A DNA stretch of 64,000 nucleotides from Isoetes taiwanensis (GCA_021234155.1 JAJEKV010000048.1:2011873-2075872), one strand, 5' to 3'; numbered from the stretch's first letter, positions 33,359 to 45,575 are shown. The notes: a model not told the origin generated them from the sequence alone. Program-made: numbers and translations.

Positions 33359-33742
33359 GTGAACAATTGGATTGTTGGAGGGGACCTTAACAATACTCCT
33401 AATTGGGATATGAAGCTGGGGAGTAAAGTAAACATGTCTAAAAATGAGAGATATACCTGGGACATGTGGTTAACTAATCAAGATCTGGTATATGTTCCCT
33501 CATCGAATACTAAGTATTCTTGGAGCAATAAAAGGAAGGAGGACCAAAGAACTTATTGTATGCTTGATAGGTTCTATATACGTAATACTTCTGCTTGCTG
33601 GCTTGATAACTACATTGTCACTGTAGACATTGCTAGTACCATATCTGATCATCAACCTCATTTCCTTGATACTAAGGAGTTGGCTCCCAATAATAAAGGA
33701 AGAAACACCCCTTCAAGTTTAATACCACCTTCTTACAAATGA
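33359..33742 (+). pseudogene. LINE-B endonuclease C-terminal part
   Basis: Reads NNWIVGGDLNNTPNWDMKLG (the Asp/Asn box), then KYSWSNKRKEDQRTYCMLDR and the terminal catalytic SDHQPHFLD. The first catalytic residues are missing through 5' truncation. Confidence 0.85.
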
Positions 33743-34031
33743 AGACCTTCTGCTAGGACTTTAATACTTTTTTATATCTCTCTGCCCAAGATCGGCCAGC
33801 ATCATTCTAGGAAAACATTCAGTGACAAGATGAAGGCAGTAAAAAATTGGATTAAACAATGGGATAAGAAGTTTACTCAGGACGGGAAGTTGCCAAAGTA
33901 AAGCTTTTTGAACAAATTAAAGAGGTTAGATCTCAATTACAAGATAATCCCAAGGATGAACAATTGGAAGTCCAAGTCAGAACTCTTAAGGAGCACATGT
34001 CAAAGGAATAGCTCTCAGAAGTAAAATCAAG

Positions 34032-34962
34032 ATGTGTAATCAAATAGATCATGAGAGTTCAAAGCTCTTTTTCAGAGTTGCCAGAAATAGAATGTTCAAC
34101 AACTCCATCACCCAGCTGGAATTGGATACTGGCACCATCACCACTGAAGAGAAAAACATTGCTACTGCTTTTCAAAGATTCTACACTGAGTTGTTCCAAA
34201 AAGCAACCAATGAGGATAACAATATTCAGGCAATTTTTGACATGATTGGAGACCCCCATGATATTATGGAGGATGAATGGACAGAAGTTTCTAGCATGAT
34301 TGAGATATACAAGACCTTAAAAAAGATGAAACATGGTAAGAGCCCTGGTATAGATGAGTTCCAGCTAGAATTATTTATGGAATTTTGGCCTATCATGAAG
34401 GATGATGCAGGCTCAACATATTTATCCTTCTTTTAATACTGGGGTAATTTCCTTAGTCTCTAAGTCTGATGCCCATAGTAGGATTAATGATTGGAGACCC
34501 ATCTCTTCGACCACAACTATGTATAAGCTTGTGGCCAAAATCATTTCGGGCCTAATAGTGGTCCACCTCCAAAGGAATATTAATGCTTGTCAATCAGCTT
34601 TTCTTCCCAACAGATCCATTCTGGACAACTATACGACTGCAAATGAAGGTCTCCACTGGAATAGGCTAACCAAACAAGATTGTGTTCTCCTTAAGCTTGA
34701 CTTTAAACGTGCTTATGACTGTATCTCCTGGACTTTTCTGGAGAAGTCCTTGGTTCATATTGGCATTCATCCTTATCTCATTAAGCTCATTATGGAAATC
34801 AACCAGAATGCCTCTTCTTGTGTTCTTATTAATGGCTATCCAGGGGATTTCTTTTCCATTAGGAGAGGAGTGAGGCAGGGTTGCCCTCTTGCTCCCTACC
34901 TTTTTATAATTGTTGCTGAAATCCTTACTAGAATGGTTCTTTGCTATCAATCAAAAAGGTGA
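34032..34962 (+). pseudogene. LINE-B reverse transcriptase, N-terminal half
   Basis: Two overlapping frames read KKMKHGKSPGIDEFQLELF, then SRINDWRPISSTTTMYKLVA, CQSAFLPNRSILDNY, LLKLDFKRAYDCISWTFLE (first catalytic Asp) and RRGVRQGCPLAPYLFIIVAE. A frameshift lies near 34400. Continuation with the YADD box is at 43389, after the nested LTR elements. Confidence 0.85.
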
Positions 34963-34980
34963 CGGGTAGCCTCTCTTCTC

Positions 34981-36527
34981 TGTGACGCTCCTTGCGCTAT
35001 ATACGACAGCCCGCGGCATACAACGAAGGACCTTCCCCATCCAACAACTACCCGTCGTATGGGCCCTCTGTCTAACTCGCGTCTAGGGTGGTTAGACTAT
35101 CGAGTAGATGACACAGAGGTGTCATTCCATCCTGTCCTCTAAGGATCCCTATATCAGCAGAAGCAAAACAAAACATAAGCACTAGCAATAATATAACAAC
35201 AATAAACTACCCTCTACGGTAGTGATAATCCATCCATCCATGTCATCGTATACAACAATACAACAAATGCATTAAATACTTAAATAGAGGATTCCACCTA
35301 GGGCTCAGAATCAAAGGGGAGTCGATTTGACAGTCGGGGGCCTCCAGATAGAACAGACCGAGTTATGGCAATGACTTGGGCTGGCAATAGACAATGGCTA
35401 GGGTTGACCACTCGATCTGCCCCTCCTATGCATACTTTGCAGATAGGCTAAATCAGGCTCTGTCATGACTGTAACCTGTCGGAGACGTAATCCCATGGTA
35501 TCACCCAGCAAGACTACTCCGGGTTGCATCTCTCCAGTCCGATGAGGTAGGAAGGTCTCCTCCTCTCGAGGTGCAGTGGCTCCGTGGGCAGCTAGAGGAT
35601 CGTGGCGACACACGTTTGTACCCGACTGAACTCCTCAAAATAAGAGCCGGGCTGACACCATTGACCCAAGAAGTGTCGGACTCATACCCACACGCAGTGA
35701 CCGACTATAAGCCTAGCCCGCTATGGATCCTCAGTAGCCGCGCTCAGCAAGGACCTCCCTCCACTTTGCCATTGACCCCGTTATATGGTGCTCTGTCACT
35801 CCATAGCCTCTGTAGCCAGGTGGGCTCTATGCACAAGCCGCATAATAATGGGAACTGATGGGTCTAAACTAGGAGCATCATCTACTAGTGGATACTAGGT
35901 CTCTACCCCCCTTCCCAATACACAAGAGGTGCAAACATGAGATCAACCAACATCATATCAACATAATCTTGATAATAAATGAGAATAACAACTAATCCTA
36001 ATCACATACATCTAATTTATAGTTAGAGTTTATTGATTGGGGTTCATGTTCAGAACAATAGGTTCTAGAATGGCTCTACTAGGACACAAGGTGCAACTCA
36101 ACTGGAATCTACTCAAAATACCTGCTCCTAACGAGCTGCCTTCGGCTCCTTGGTTCTTCGTCTCTGGCAGGTGACTCGAGTCGATGACTTGCGCTCCCGA
36201 ACTGCTACTGCAACCTAGGCTGTCGAAGACGATCCTTGGATCGGAGCTTTGGACGCGAACTGGTGGGTCTGTGGTTGGTGGAGCCAAAAGTGGCTAAGCT
36301 TGAGGGTTTAGCCTTTTGATATGTTAGGGTCTACATGAATGCCAGTTGGTTCCCATTGGTGCGTCTATGTGACGATTCACTTATAAGGTGAGGCCATGTG
36401 AAGTTATGTAGATAACTTAGTCATCTCCTCCACGTTGGTCGCATACAAGTCTATTGATGTAGAATTGTATGGTGACGTGGCCATAAAATGTACATATTTA
36501 TACTGTATATTTTAGGAGAACGTCACA
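34981..36527 (-). repeat. LTR-B 3' LTR (1547 bp)
   Basis: Perfect 7-bp inverted ends, TGTGACG at 34981 and CGTCACA at 36521-36527. Homologous along its length to the right LTR. Confidence 0.85.
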
Positions 36528-36540
36528 TTCTCCCCCCATT
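36528..36540 (-). other. LTR-B polypurine tract
   Basis: TTCTCCCCCCATT, which on the element strand is AATGGGGGGAGAA, abuts the LTR. Confidence 0.75.
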
Positions 36541-38605
36541 AGGATAATGTTGTCCTCAGCATTTGATAAGATGGATGAACCTGCATGACATATCACAACC
36601 ATATACACAATAACACTTAAACTTTATTACAATGATAAACTTCCGCTGTTAATTATATGCATATGAGTGTGAAGCTATATTCACATTCTTATACAATTTA
36701 TATAGTTTCAACAATTTTTATATTATGTTAACTTATAACATCCTTAGGAGTTTTATAACTAACACAAAATATTGTAACTCCTATTCTTGGCGTGATGCGC
36801 TCCCTCTTGGTCCACCCCCATTTAATTTATATTACATTATACTACATGCATGTGACATGCCTATTATGCCTATATGTCTAATGCCTACTACACCTTTTGT
36901 CAGCCTTGGCATAGGAGGTGGCTTATCCTCCATAACAGCCATAAGACTCTAGGTGGTTCCCTATGATGCACCTATCCATGACCCATGTGGATTCGTGCAT
37001 GCCTACTTAACCTATAGGCATGAAACCATTGCATAGGGAACATTAAGGATGATCCCATCATTGCGCATGCTCCTATGCATCGTAACCGATATGCATCTTG
37101 GCTACCCCAAAGGTGATGGCATGCACTCTTTGATTCGTCTCGGCCAAAAGGGCTTGCAGTAGATGACACTTTGTCTTGCTACACTATGATCTATTGCTAC
37201 GAATTACTCTGGTAATTTAATTGAGTACTGATAATCTATTGCTACAGATTGCCACTGGTAAGGAAGCTGTAATCTATTGATACTGACTGAATATGGCCAA
37301 CTATAGCTTAAGTATAATTTGTTACCACAGATTGGATCCAATGCATTCTTATATAAACTCAGTCATATAAATGTAGCCACCTGGACACATATGATTTCCA
37401 TCAGGTTGCAACGGAGTGAGTAAGAGCTAGTGTCGATGTAATGCAGGGTATGCTGACACAATGTTCAAAATATTGTGAAAGTGGATTAGCATATGCAGAA
37501 TGCAGCTCAAACAATTACAAGTAACATAGATCTTTGACATTTAATCTTATATGTTACTTACATTAACTTGATAAGCCTATTTATTCATAAATTATAGCTT
37601 ATACTATCTATGATCTGTACACCTATTGTCTCTACTGGAAAAATTGTGCAATTGTGCAGTTTGGCTAAACATTGCTTTTCGATATAATAGTTGGACTTAC
37701 AGAACCCGCCTTACCATTATAATGGCATGTTTGGCTAAACATTGCTTTTTGCATAGTTGGACTTACAAAACAAGCCTTACCGTTATAATGTTAATTGCCC
37801 AACAAGATCTTATGTTGCTTATCTAATCCAACGTTTTTTATATATTTGATAACAACCAACTTAATACGTCGTGAAGCTAGGACTTACGCTAAATGTCGTT
37901 GAACATACAATTCACACCACCATATAATAAGACTCCCATACTCATATAGCGGCTAATGAAATCTAGCGAGAAGGAAACACATTAGCATAAGACTCCCATA
38001 CTCATATAGCGGCTATTGAAATCTAGCGAGAAGGAAACATATTAGCAGCAGGGCTTTGGGCCTAACTTTCGGCGTGAATCAAGATAATATTCCTAGCCCC
38101 CTCAACAATACCACCAAACAAGGGTTTGCTCCTCAAAAGTACCACCAATATCTTCTTCCTTCGTATTCTTTTTGCCAAATTCATGTCATTTGGCATAACA
38201 GTGACTCGTTTTGCGGGCCAAATTAGAGATGGTGATATTTATGGTCATTTACAACAACCACCTTTATTCATAATGACCCTAAACGTATTAAAATTCTAAA
38301 ATTTTCAATGGTTTTTGGGTTAGTTATTGTGGATTTGCGCCATATTCCATTGGGAAGTCTTTTTTATGCCGATTCTACAATCTGTTCCTAGTGGAATGTT
38401 GGGGTCATGCACAACTTTTCGCCCAAATTTACTAGAATTCCTGGACTCTATTATTCCTATTTGCATGACGACTCTACTCGTGGAAAATTTTTTCCCACTT
38501 CTCGGGTTCACTATTGGGATTCGCACCCCAAATTTTTTACTGGGCCAGTTAGTTTTCTATCATAAGGTTATGGCCAGTGCTTGATCTTGGTCAACCAAGA
38601 TCATT
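36541..38605 (-). other. LTR-B internal region, non-coding
   Basis: No gag, protease, RT or integrase motif is seen on either strand. Two small tandem duplications occur. One of about 63 bp contains CTCATATAGCGGCTA at about 37935 and 37998. One of about 70 bp contains TTTGGCTAAACATTGCTTTT at about 37662 and 37729. Confidence 0.6.
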
Positions 38606-38617
38606 GCTCTCATACCA
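38606..38617 (-). other. LTR-B primer-binding site, tRNA-Met like
   Basis: GCTCTCATACCA, read on the element strand as TGGTATGAGAGC, differs by one base from the usual TGGTATCAGAGC and lies 1 bp from the LTR. Confidence 0.7.
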
Positions 38618-39201
38618 TTGTGATGCTCCTTGCGCTATATACGATAGCCCGCGGTATACAACGAAGGACCTTCCCCATTCAACGGCTACCCGTCATATGG
38701 GCCGTCTGTCTAACCCGCGTCTTGGGTGGCTAGACTATCGAGTAGAGGACACAGAGGTGCCATTCTATCCCAATCCTCTAGGGGTCCCTATATCAGCAGA
38801 AGCGAAACATATACACATAAGCACTAGCAATAACATAACAACAATAAACTACCCCGTAGGGTAGTGATAATCCATCCATCCATGTCATCATATACAACAA
38901 TACAACAAATGCATCAAATACTTCAAATAGAGGCTCCTATCCAGGACTCAGACTCAAGGGGGAGTCAACTGATAGCTGGGGGCCTCCAGATAGAACAGAC
39001 CAAGTTATGGCAGTGACTTGTGCTGGCAATAGACAATAGCTAGGGTTGACCACTCCATCTGCCCCTCCTGTGCATACTTTGCAGATAGGCTAAATCAGGC
39101 TCTGTCGCGACTGTAACTTGCCGAAGACGTAATTCCATGTTATCACCCAACAAGACTACTCCGGGTTGCATCTCCCCGGTCCAATGAGGTAGGAAGGGTT
39201 G

Positions 39202-39927
39202 TGATACAATTGAAGAGTTTGTTATGATGAACAGCCTCAACTTATAACCACAAGATAAGCAAAAGAAGATATATTCAGTATTCAAAGATATACAATCGGC
39301 TTAGAGCCATAACAACTTGATAAGAGCTCCCTTATCCACCCAACCGGATTCAAGCATGCACAGGAAGTCGTTATCCTGTCACCTTCAAGATTCTTTTCTT
39401 AATGGCAGCAAGGCGGTACTGGCAAGGGCTATGGTTAATAGGGCAGCAATTTAGAGCAGGACCAGAAGCGGATAACAAGGCTAGGTAGGAAGCTTTAGGC
39501 AATGGCAGAGCATAGTAGGGCTGGGTTGACTGATCGAATGCTAGCTTGCTCTCTTATTTATGCAAACTAAAAGGTATTCTTCGGATGGCCTTTCTACTGC
39601 TGATAATAGCTTCTTTTAAAGAAAAAGGCAAGGAGAATCAGGTAAAGGGAAATCGATCTAAAATGCCTGGATAATCTCGGGCTAGCTAAGAATAGCTGAG
39701 AACTGGCAAACGGGAGCAGCTTGGCTTTATTTAGATAAGATCCGGCAGCGTTTTTGCAAATCCGGCAGAGCTTCGTTGCTCAGTGCCGTTTTTTGTTCCA
39801 ACAATTTGGCGGCCCGTTATCAGCCGCATTAGGACTTTTAACAAATACATTTCCTCTAATGGTTTCCATATGCCCTTGCCATTAACCCTTGCTGGCTTGA
39901 ACCACGCCCCCGAGCCGCTCTGTATCA
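39202..39927 (-). repeat. LTR-A 3' LTR
   Basis: Starts TGATACA and ends TGTATCA (perfect 7-bp inverted ends). The adjoining AGTCCTTCCCTTCTTTCAG (39928-39946) is the complement of the polypurine tract. Confidence 0.9.
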
Positions 39928-40487
39928 AGTCCTTCCCTTCTTTCAGTCGATCGACCTCGATCGCTCTATAACCCTGAAAGAAATTCCATCAAAAAAAAAA
40001 CCCTTGCCATGAAAAGAGATGTGTTGGTCCTTCCCTTCTTAAGGCCAATCTCCTTTCCCTGGGAATGTTCTTTTTCTGATCCTCCAAGGCAGGGTCCGCA
40101 CTTGGACAGAAAAATCTCCATGCTGATCCATCAAGTAGGCATCCCTCACTTGAACAGTCATGGCATCCCCAGCCCTTTCTGATATTCCGGGTAGGTTCCC
40201 ACCCCTACTCGGACAAAAAGTAAATCCCTTTCCAACAAGAAAGATAGTTCCCTTCCATTAGGAAGCAAAATTTCATTTTATTCAAAAAAAATCACATACA
40301 TTCAAATAGTTACGCATAACCTACTAAATCTCAAACCGAACTAAGATAAATGACCGATAGTATGAACGATGGTTAGTCGGCTTCTTTCAAACTCCCTGGC
40401 TGCAGCTTTGTCAGCAGCTTTGTCAGCTTTCCCATGAAAACTGTCAGATGTTTTTGCAATAGCATGCATTAACACTTTCCCTTTGTC

Positions 40488-41559
40488 TTACATGCTCTTG
40501 GGAACCTCAATTTCAGTTTGAGGCTTATCTGTAGGTGTCTGCCTTTTTGGACAAGAAGCTTTAAAGTGAGGTCCACCACATATGTAACAACCTCTTTCCG
40601 GGGCATTTGCCCGTTCCTGAGTCATACGTTGTTCTGTACCCATGTTCCTGCTATTCGAGTCTCTACGATCGTCATTGAATCTAACTCTTTTTGCTCCATT
40701 GTTATTCGCCTTATCTGTGTCGCGCTTGCCATTATTTTCCTTGGGATACCCTTCCCATATGTCATACTTTGCCCCCTTAGGATTAAATTTTCTCTCCGTA
40801 GCTTCAGCTTTCCGTACCGCTTCATCCAATGTTTGGGGTTCAATGAGCCTAAGCTCTGCATACAACTCATCCCTTAATCCAGAAATATATTTCCTTGTTA
40901 ACTCTTTATCGCTGAGACCTTCCATTTGAGCCGACAAATGGTTAAATTTGCTTGTGTAATCGATAAATGTATTCTCGCTCTCCCTTGTGTGAATATATCC
41001 CATTCCCTTCAAGGTCTACAAAGTAGCTTGTGTAAATTATGGCTTTCAAGGCTCTTTTAAATTCCCCGCCACGCTTTAATCATCGGGCCATTCTCTTCCC
41101 TCCCCGCCACCAAATTCGGGCTACATCGGTAAGATATTTATCCATTGCCTCAAGTTTCGCAGAACTCGCTGGCTCCAACTCGCTCAAAAAACTTTCCCAT
41201 GCAGCTAAGAATCCCATGACCAGAGGTGGACTCCTCTTTTTCCCCGAGAAAGTCCAAGATGCCGGCCCACTTTCTCGCAGCCATTTAATCCCCGGCGTAA
41301 GCATTAACCGGATTAGGAGAATTTGGCGGGAATTTGTAGGCGGCGCGGATTATTGTGTGGAGGTTGATTTGGAAGTGGAGGCCGGAATTGCTAGGTAAAA
41401 CTGTAAAGCAAGGCTATTTGCTCCAACTTAGTTTGATAATCTTGCTCGATGTAGGCGGTGGCAAAGCAATTTGATTAGCAATTTGCTTGGCTATAAAACC
41501 GCATTCTTAATGCCCGGGCCGGTACCACCTGGATCGGAGATATTAAAACGGCCGGCCAT
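40488..41559 (-). pseudogene. LTR-A gag (frameshifted)
   Basis: Likely start MAGRFNISDPGGTGPG at 41559, then a frame at 41080-41304 with FLSELEPASSAKLEAMDKYL and ARIWWRGGK. The main 174-codon frame follows at 40488-41012 with NTFIDYTSKFNHLSAQMEGL and YISGLRDELYAELRLIEPQT. A zinc knuckle CYICGGPHFKASC has C-x2-C-x3-H-x4-C spacing, common in plant gypsy Gag. It would coat element RNA in virus-like particles. At least two frameshifts inactivate it. Confidence 0.85.
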
Positions 41560-41586
41560 TGTAACGTGATATGGGAATAGAATCTA

Positions 41587-41599
41587 GGCTCTGATACCA
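41587..41599 (-). other. LTR-A primer-binding site, tRNA-Met
   Basis: GGCTCTGATACCA; on the element strand TGGTATCAGAGCC, the standard initiator-Met site, 2 bp from the LTR. Confidence 0.9.
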
Positions 41600-41601
41600 C
41601 T

Positions 41602-42325
41602 TGATACAATTGAAGAGTTTGTTATGATGAACAACCTCAACTTATAACCACAAGATAAGCAAAAGGAAATATATTCAGTATTCAAAGATATACAATCGGT
41701 TTAGAGCCGTAACAACTTGATAAGAGCTCCCTTATCCACCCAACCGGGTTCAAGCATGCACATGAAGTCGTTATCCTGTCACCTTCAAGATTCTTTTCTT
41801 AACGGCAGCAAGGCGGTACTGGCAAGGGCTATGGTTAATAGGGCAGCAATCTAGAGCCGGACCAGAAGCGGATAACAAGGCTAGGTAGGAAGCTTTAGGC
41901 AATGGCGAGAGCGTGAAAGGTGGTCGGGTTGATCGATCGAATGCTAGCTTGCTCTCTTATTTATGCAAACTAAAAGGTATTCTTCGGATGGCCTTTCTAC
42001 TGTTGATAATAGCTTCTTTTAAAGAAAAAGGCAAGGAGAATCAGGTAAAGGGAAATCGATCTAAAATAGCCTGGATAATCTCGGGCTAGCTAAGAATAGC
42101 TGAGAACTGGCAAACGGGAGCAGCTTGGCTTTATTTAGATAAGATCCGCAAAGCGTTTTTGCAAATCCCGCAGAGCTTCGCTGCTCGCCGCTTTTTGTTC
42201 CAACAATTTGGCAGCCCGTTATCAGCCGCATTAGGACTTTTAACAAATATATTTCCTCTAATGGTTTCCATATGCCCTTGCCATTAACCCTTGCTGGCTT
42301 GAACCACGCCGAGCCGCCCTCAGAC
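41602..42325 (-). repeat. LTR-A 5' LTR
   Basis: Matches the left LTR with scattered substitutions and small indels; its outermost few bases (right end) are degraded from TGTATCA. Confidence 0.85.
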
Positions 42326-43347
42326 GTTGTATCCCTCCCGGTGCAATAGCTCCGCGGGCGCTAGAGGATCGCGGGCACACACGCCCGCATCTAACCAACT
42401 CCCCAAAACAAGAGCCGTGTCGACACCGCAGCTCTTTGAGAGTCATGGCGACACCGCTGGACCCAAGAAGTGTCTGAGTCATACACGCCCACACGTAGTG
42501 ACCGACTATGTTTAGCCCACTATGGGTCCCCAAAGAGCCAAGGCCTCGCCAGGACCCTCCACTTTGCCACCGATCCCGCTATGTGGTGCTCGGCCACCCA
42601 TAGCCTCCGTGAGCTGTGTGGGCTCTATGCACATGCCACATAATAATGAGGACTAATGGGTCTAAACTAGGAGCATCATGGTTTCTACACCCCTTCCCAA
42701 TACACAGAGGTGCAAACATGAGATCAACCAACATCATATCAATATAATCTTGATAATAAATGAGAATAACAACTAATCATAATCACATACATCTAACTTA
42801 TACTTAGGGTTCATTGATTAGGATTCATGTTCAGAACAATAGTTCTAAAATGGCTCTACTAGGACACAAGGTGCAACTCAACTGGAATCTATCGAAATAC
42901 CTGCTCCTAACGAGCTGCCTTCGGCTACCTGGTCCTCCGTCTCTAGCAGGTGACTCGAATCGATGCTCCTCCTCTGCTGCGCTTGCGCTCCCGGACTGAC
43001 ACTGCAACCTAGGCTGTCGAAGACGATCCTCGGATTGGAGCTGTCGACGCGAACTGGTGGTTCTGAGGTTGGTGGAGCCAAAAGTGGCCAAGGCTTAGGG
43101 TTGGCCTTTTTATATGTTAGGGTTTACGTGAATGCCATTTGGCTCCTATAGGTGCGTCTATGTGGCGGTTCGCATATAAGGTGAGGCAATGTGAAAATGG
43201 CTTCTTACCTTAGGTTGGCTAAGTTATGTAGATAACTTGGTCATCTGCCTCACATTGGTCGTATACAAGTCTACTGATGTAGAATTGTATGGTGACGTGG
43301 CCATAAAATATATGTATTTATATCGTATATTTTAGGGGAACGTCATA

Positions 43348-44075
43348 CTCTCTATGTCTGATTCCCATAAATAGCTCTCTATTTGCAGTATGCTGACGAT
43401 ACTTTTGTCATGCTTAAGGCTAATAATAGTAATTTCAATGACTTCATGGACTGCATTCAGAAATTTGGCCTGGCATCCGGGATTCAGCTCAACCTTGCCA
43501 AATGTTCAATTTTATCTGATAAAGCCTGGCCTCGCCTTGATACTCATGGAATTCAATTTGTTCCTGATGGGCATTACTTGACTCTTCTCAGCCTCCCTCT
43601 TGCTATTCACATGTCCCTTAAAACTGCTTGGCAACCTTTGATCAATAGGATCAAAAAGAAGCTTTGTCTTCTCAAGGGATCTTTGTCTCTTGTAGGCAGA
43701 ATTCTTATTGCTAATTTTGTCCTGGCTAGTAGTCATGTCTATTTCTCTTCTCCCTTGATTGCATACACCTCGTACAATAAAATTGAGCAATGTCTAAGGG
43801 ACTTTATCTGGCAAGGCACTCACCTTGTTTCTTGGAAAGATCTGATACATAGCGGAAACGGTGGAGGGGTAGGTAAGTTCTTACATATTCAGACACAAGT
43901 TCCAGGGGCTAAAAGTGTATGGAAAGCTATTTCAGGCTTCTAATGTCCAGCTATGGATTTCATTATATATTGGATCACCAAGAGTAAACCTTTTGGTAGT
44001 GCCACCTTAAAGCACCAACTCCCTGATTTTGCCTTCTATTGAATGTGCTCCGAATCCTTCATTTTCTCCAAAAAA
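43348..44075 (+). mobile_element. LINE-B copy 1, 3' part with internal deletion
   Basis: RT resumes with QYADDTFVML (catalytic box at 43389-43400), ASGIQLNLAKCSILSD and LCLLKGSLSLVGRILIANFV. At CGAAT/CCTTC (44055) it jumps to the 3' terminus and an A-rich tail (about 44069-44075). Compared with copy 2, 1670 bp are missing, covering the zf-RVT region. The junction has AAT microhomology. Confidence 0.85.
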
Positions 44076-44634
44076 GAAGAAGAAGAGATAAATCCATGAA
44101 AGTAAAGTTAATACTGATACTGTCATTAGACAATTTTAATAACAAAAATAATTACAAAAGCAAATAGTGTCCATTCTTGCAAATATCAATATGCGCTGTT
44201 ATCGAAGTTGCACATATAAACGTTAAAAGCTGAGTAAAAACATACGCTAGGACACTAGCCCGCCAATGTCAGACACATGTTTACTAGTTTCGATTATATT
44301 TATATCTTCGAGATAACAAATAAGGTGCCTTAACTGGCAGGCTTTTGGATCAGGCCGATCCTGAGCATCCACCGCAGACAAGTGATAGGCCAGAACCAGC
44401 AGCATCAGCTCTTGTAAACTCTTGCTTGTGCCCTGGATTTAGGTTTGGAGTCTAATTGTTGCTCTGGATTCAGGTCTGGAGGCTGATAAACCTTGCTGTG
44501 GGTTGTTGTAGCTCTGATAAACTTGCTATGGCAGCTGATAAACCTTGCTGTGGGTTGCCATTACACTGATAATCTTGCTGTGGGCATCAAAATTCAGGCT
44601 TGGTGTGCTTGTTGGTAGTAGCCTGCTGGTTAAG
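44076..44634 (-). pseudogene. Duplicated flank carrying an exon-like segment (copy A)
   Basis: Matches 52541-53100. On the reverse strand it includes a Gln/Asn/Pro-rich stretch with QQ-G repeats and an exon-like frame, ending before a GTATGT donor. A third, partial copy is at 49214-49337. See the copy at 52683-52880 for the reading frame. Confidence 0.55.
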
Positions 44635-45123
44635 GGGGTTCACCTCCCGTGCAAGCCCATTAGGGCGCATCCCCATTATACAGAAACTGAGTTTGCCATG
44701 TCATCGGAACTGAGTTCCTACAATCTGTTAGGGCGCATACCATTCCCATCACTGTTGCTGAGCTTCTATTTTCTTGGCTGATTGCATTGAGCTACAAGAC
44801 AAACGGTCACTTAGCTACAAGACAAACATAGCTACTACAGGACAAATCCAACTTGCTAGAAGACAAACACAAGGCTTGACTTGGGCAATTCGGAAGTCCT
44901 TGAGCACTTCTGAAGAAAGGGAAGGTGCCCTCGACTCGTCAGCAGAACTCCGGTGCCTTGAAGGTAATGGGAATGCTTTTTTCCTGGCTGGGTTTGCCAT
45001 GTGGCAAAGTCAGGCCTGGATAACGGCCTAATGAGGATGCACCCTTACCTCAGATAAATGGGCGAGTTTTGGGGGGAGGTGGGGAATTTATCTGAGGTAA
45101 TGGGCTTGTAAGGAGGTGAACCC
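44635..45123. mobile_element. Outer MITE with about 40-bp terminal inverted repeats
   Basis: Left end GGGGTTCACCTCCCGTGCAA continues to GCCCATTA. After an inserted element it resumes with CCTCAGATAAATG. The right end is the inverse, ...ATTTATCTGAGGTAATGGGC...GGAGGTGAACCC. A short uninterrupted copy lies at about 53100-53184. Non-coding. The superfamily is not clear because the target duplication is not visible. Confidence 0.75.
44663..45044. mobile_element. Tourist-like MITE nested in the outer MITE
   Basis: A 382-bp insert has inverted ends GGGCGCATCCCCATTA and TAATGAGGATGCACCC (14 of 16 complementary) and a TTA duplication on each side (44660-44662 and 45045-45047). TTA duplications point to the PIF/Harbinger group. 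The empty site is preserved in the paralogous copy at about 53120. Confidence 0.85.
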
Positions 45124-45575
45124 TTCTTCCAAAACAATGATCCAAAAGTGAAAAAGTTGTCTTGGGTATAGGTTAACAAAATATATCTCTGCCATCATGT
45201 TTTAGAGTATCTATAAGGAACATGCAAATGAAGCTTTAAACTAATCAATTTTAAATATCCCTGATGAAAATACCTTCCTTGGTAGAGGTACGTATAGCTA
45301 AATTTGAATTAATGGGGTGACTCTAGACAACATCACTGGCAAAATGTTGTGAATGATATACGAAGAGGAATTTTGATGCATGCATCTTGGACCAGTTAAA
45401 ATATTTTCCATTCTAGGACCTTAATAGTAAAATCTTTGAGCTTTTGACCGTTCAGAAACTTGACGCCTAGACGTTTGCATAGAGTAGAGTACTTATATTT
45501 AGAATTGATGATAATGAGTAGAATACTTCAAGGCAATAAGACGGTCGATGATAACCTCTTAAGTTGAGAAATCTA

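Larger units (their letters stand above)
33359..34980 (+). mobile_element. LINE-B copy 1, 5' part (endonuclease and RT)
   Basis: An L1-like element, 5'-truncated inside the endonuclease, interrupted at 34980 by LTR-B and resumed at 43348. The order endonuclease, linker, RT to the QGCPLAP box is preserved. It belongs to a different family from LINE-A. Confidence 0.85.
39202..42325 (-). mobile_element. LTR-A: gag-bearing Ty3/gypsy-like element nested in LTR-B
   Basis: Two near-identical LTRs of about 725 bp flank a 1.67-kb interior. Flanking GTTG (39198-39201 and 42326-42329) is the target duplication, and LTR-B sequence continues on the right. The primer site next to the right LTR puts the element on the reverse strand. 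Only a frameshifted gag remains; pol is gone, so it is an internally deleted copy. The high LTR similarity marks it as a recent insertion, younger than LTR-B. Confidence 0.9.
34981..43347 (-). mobile_element. LTR-B element, inserted in LINE-B and carrying nested LTR-A
   Basis: Two LTRs in the same order share TGTGA(C/T)G...CGTCA(C/T)A ends. Because the primer site is next to the right LTR and the purine tract next to the left one, the element is on the reverse strand. Flanks are TTCTC (34976-34980) and CTCTC (43348-43352), a plausible 5-bp duplication with one change. LINE-B RT sequence lies on both sides. The 2.1-kb interior has no gag or pol, so it is non-autonomous. Confidence 0.8.
38619..43347 (-). 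repeat. LTR-B 5' LTR, interrupted by LTR-A
   Basis: The LTR runs 38619-39201, is broken by LTR-A, and resumes at about 42330-43347. Order of blocks matches the left LTR and its end reads CGTCATA. The 3' third is repeated in the duplicated block at 49341-50135. Confidence 0.85.

Noticed and set aside
37924-38050. Possible CRISPR-like or regular repeat array
   Set aside because: Only two copies of a 63-bp unit, directly adjacent, in a plant retroelement; a simple tandem duplication.
44780-45031. 85-codon frame as a small gene
   Set aside because: It lies inside the Tourist-like MITE and has no homologous domain.
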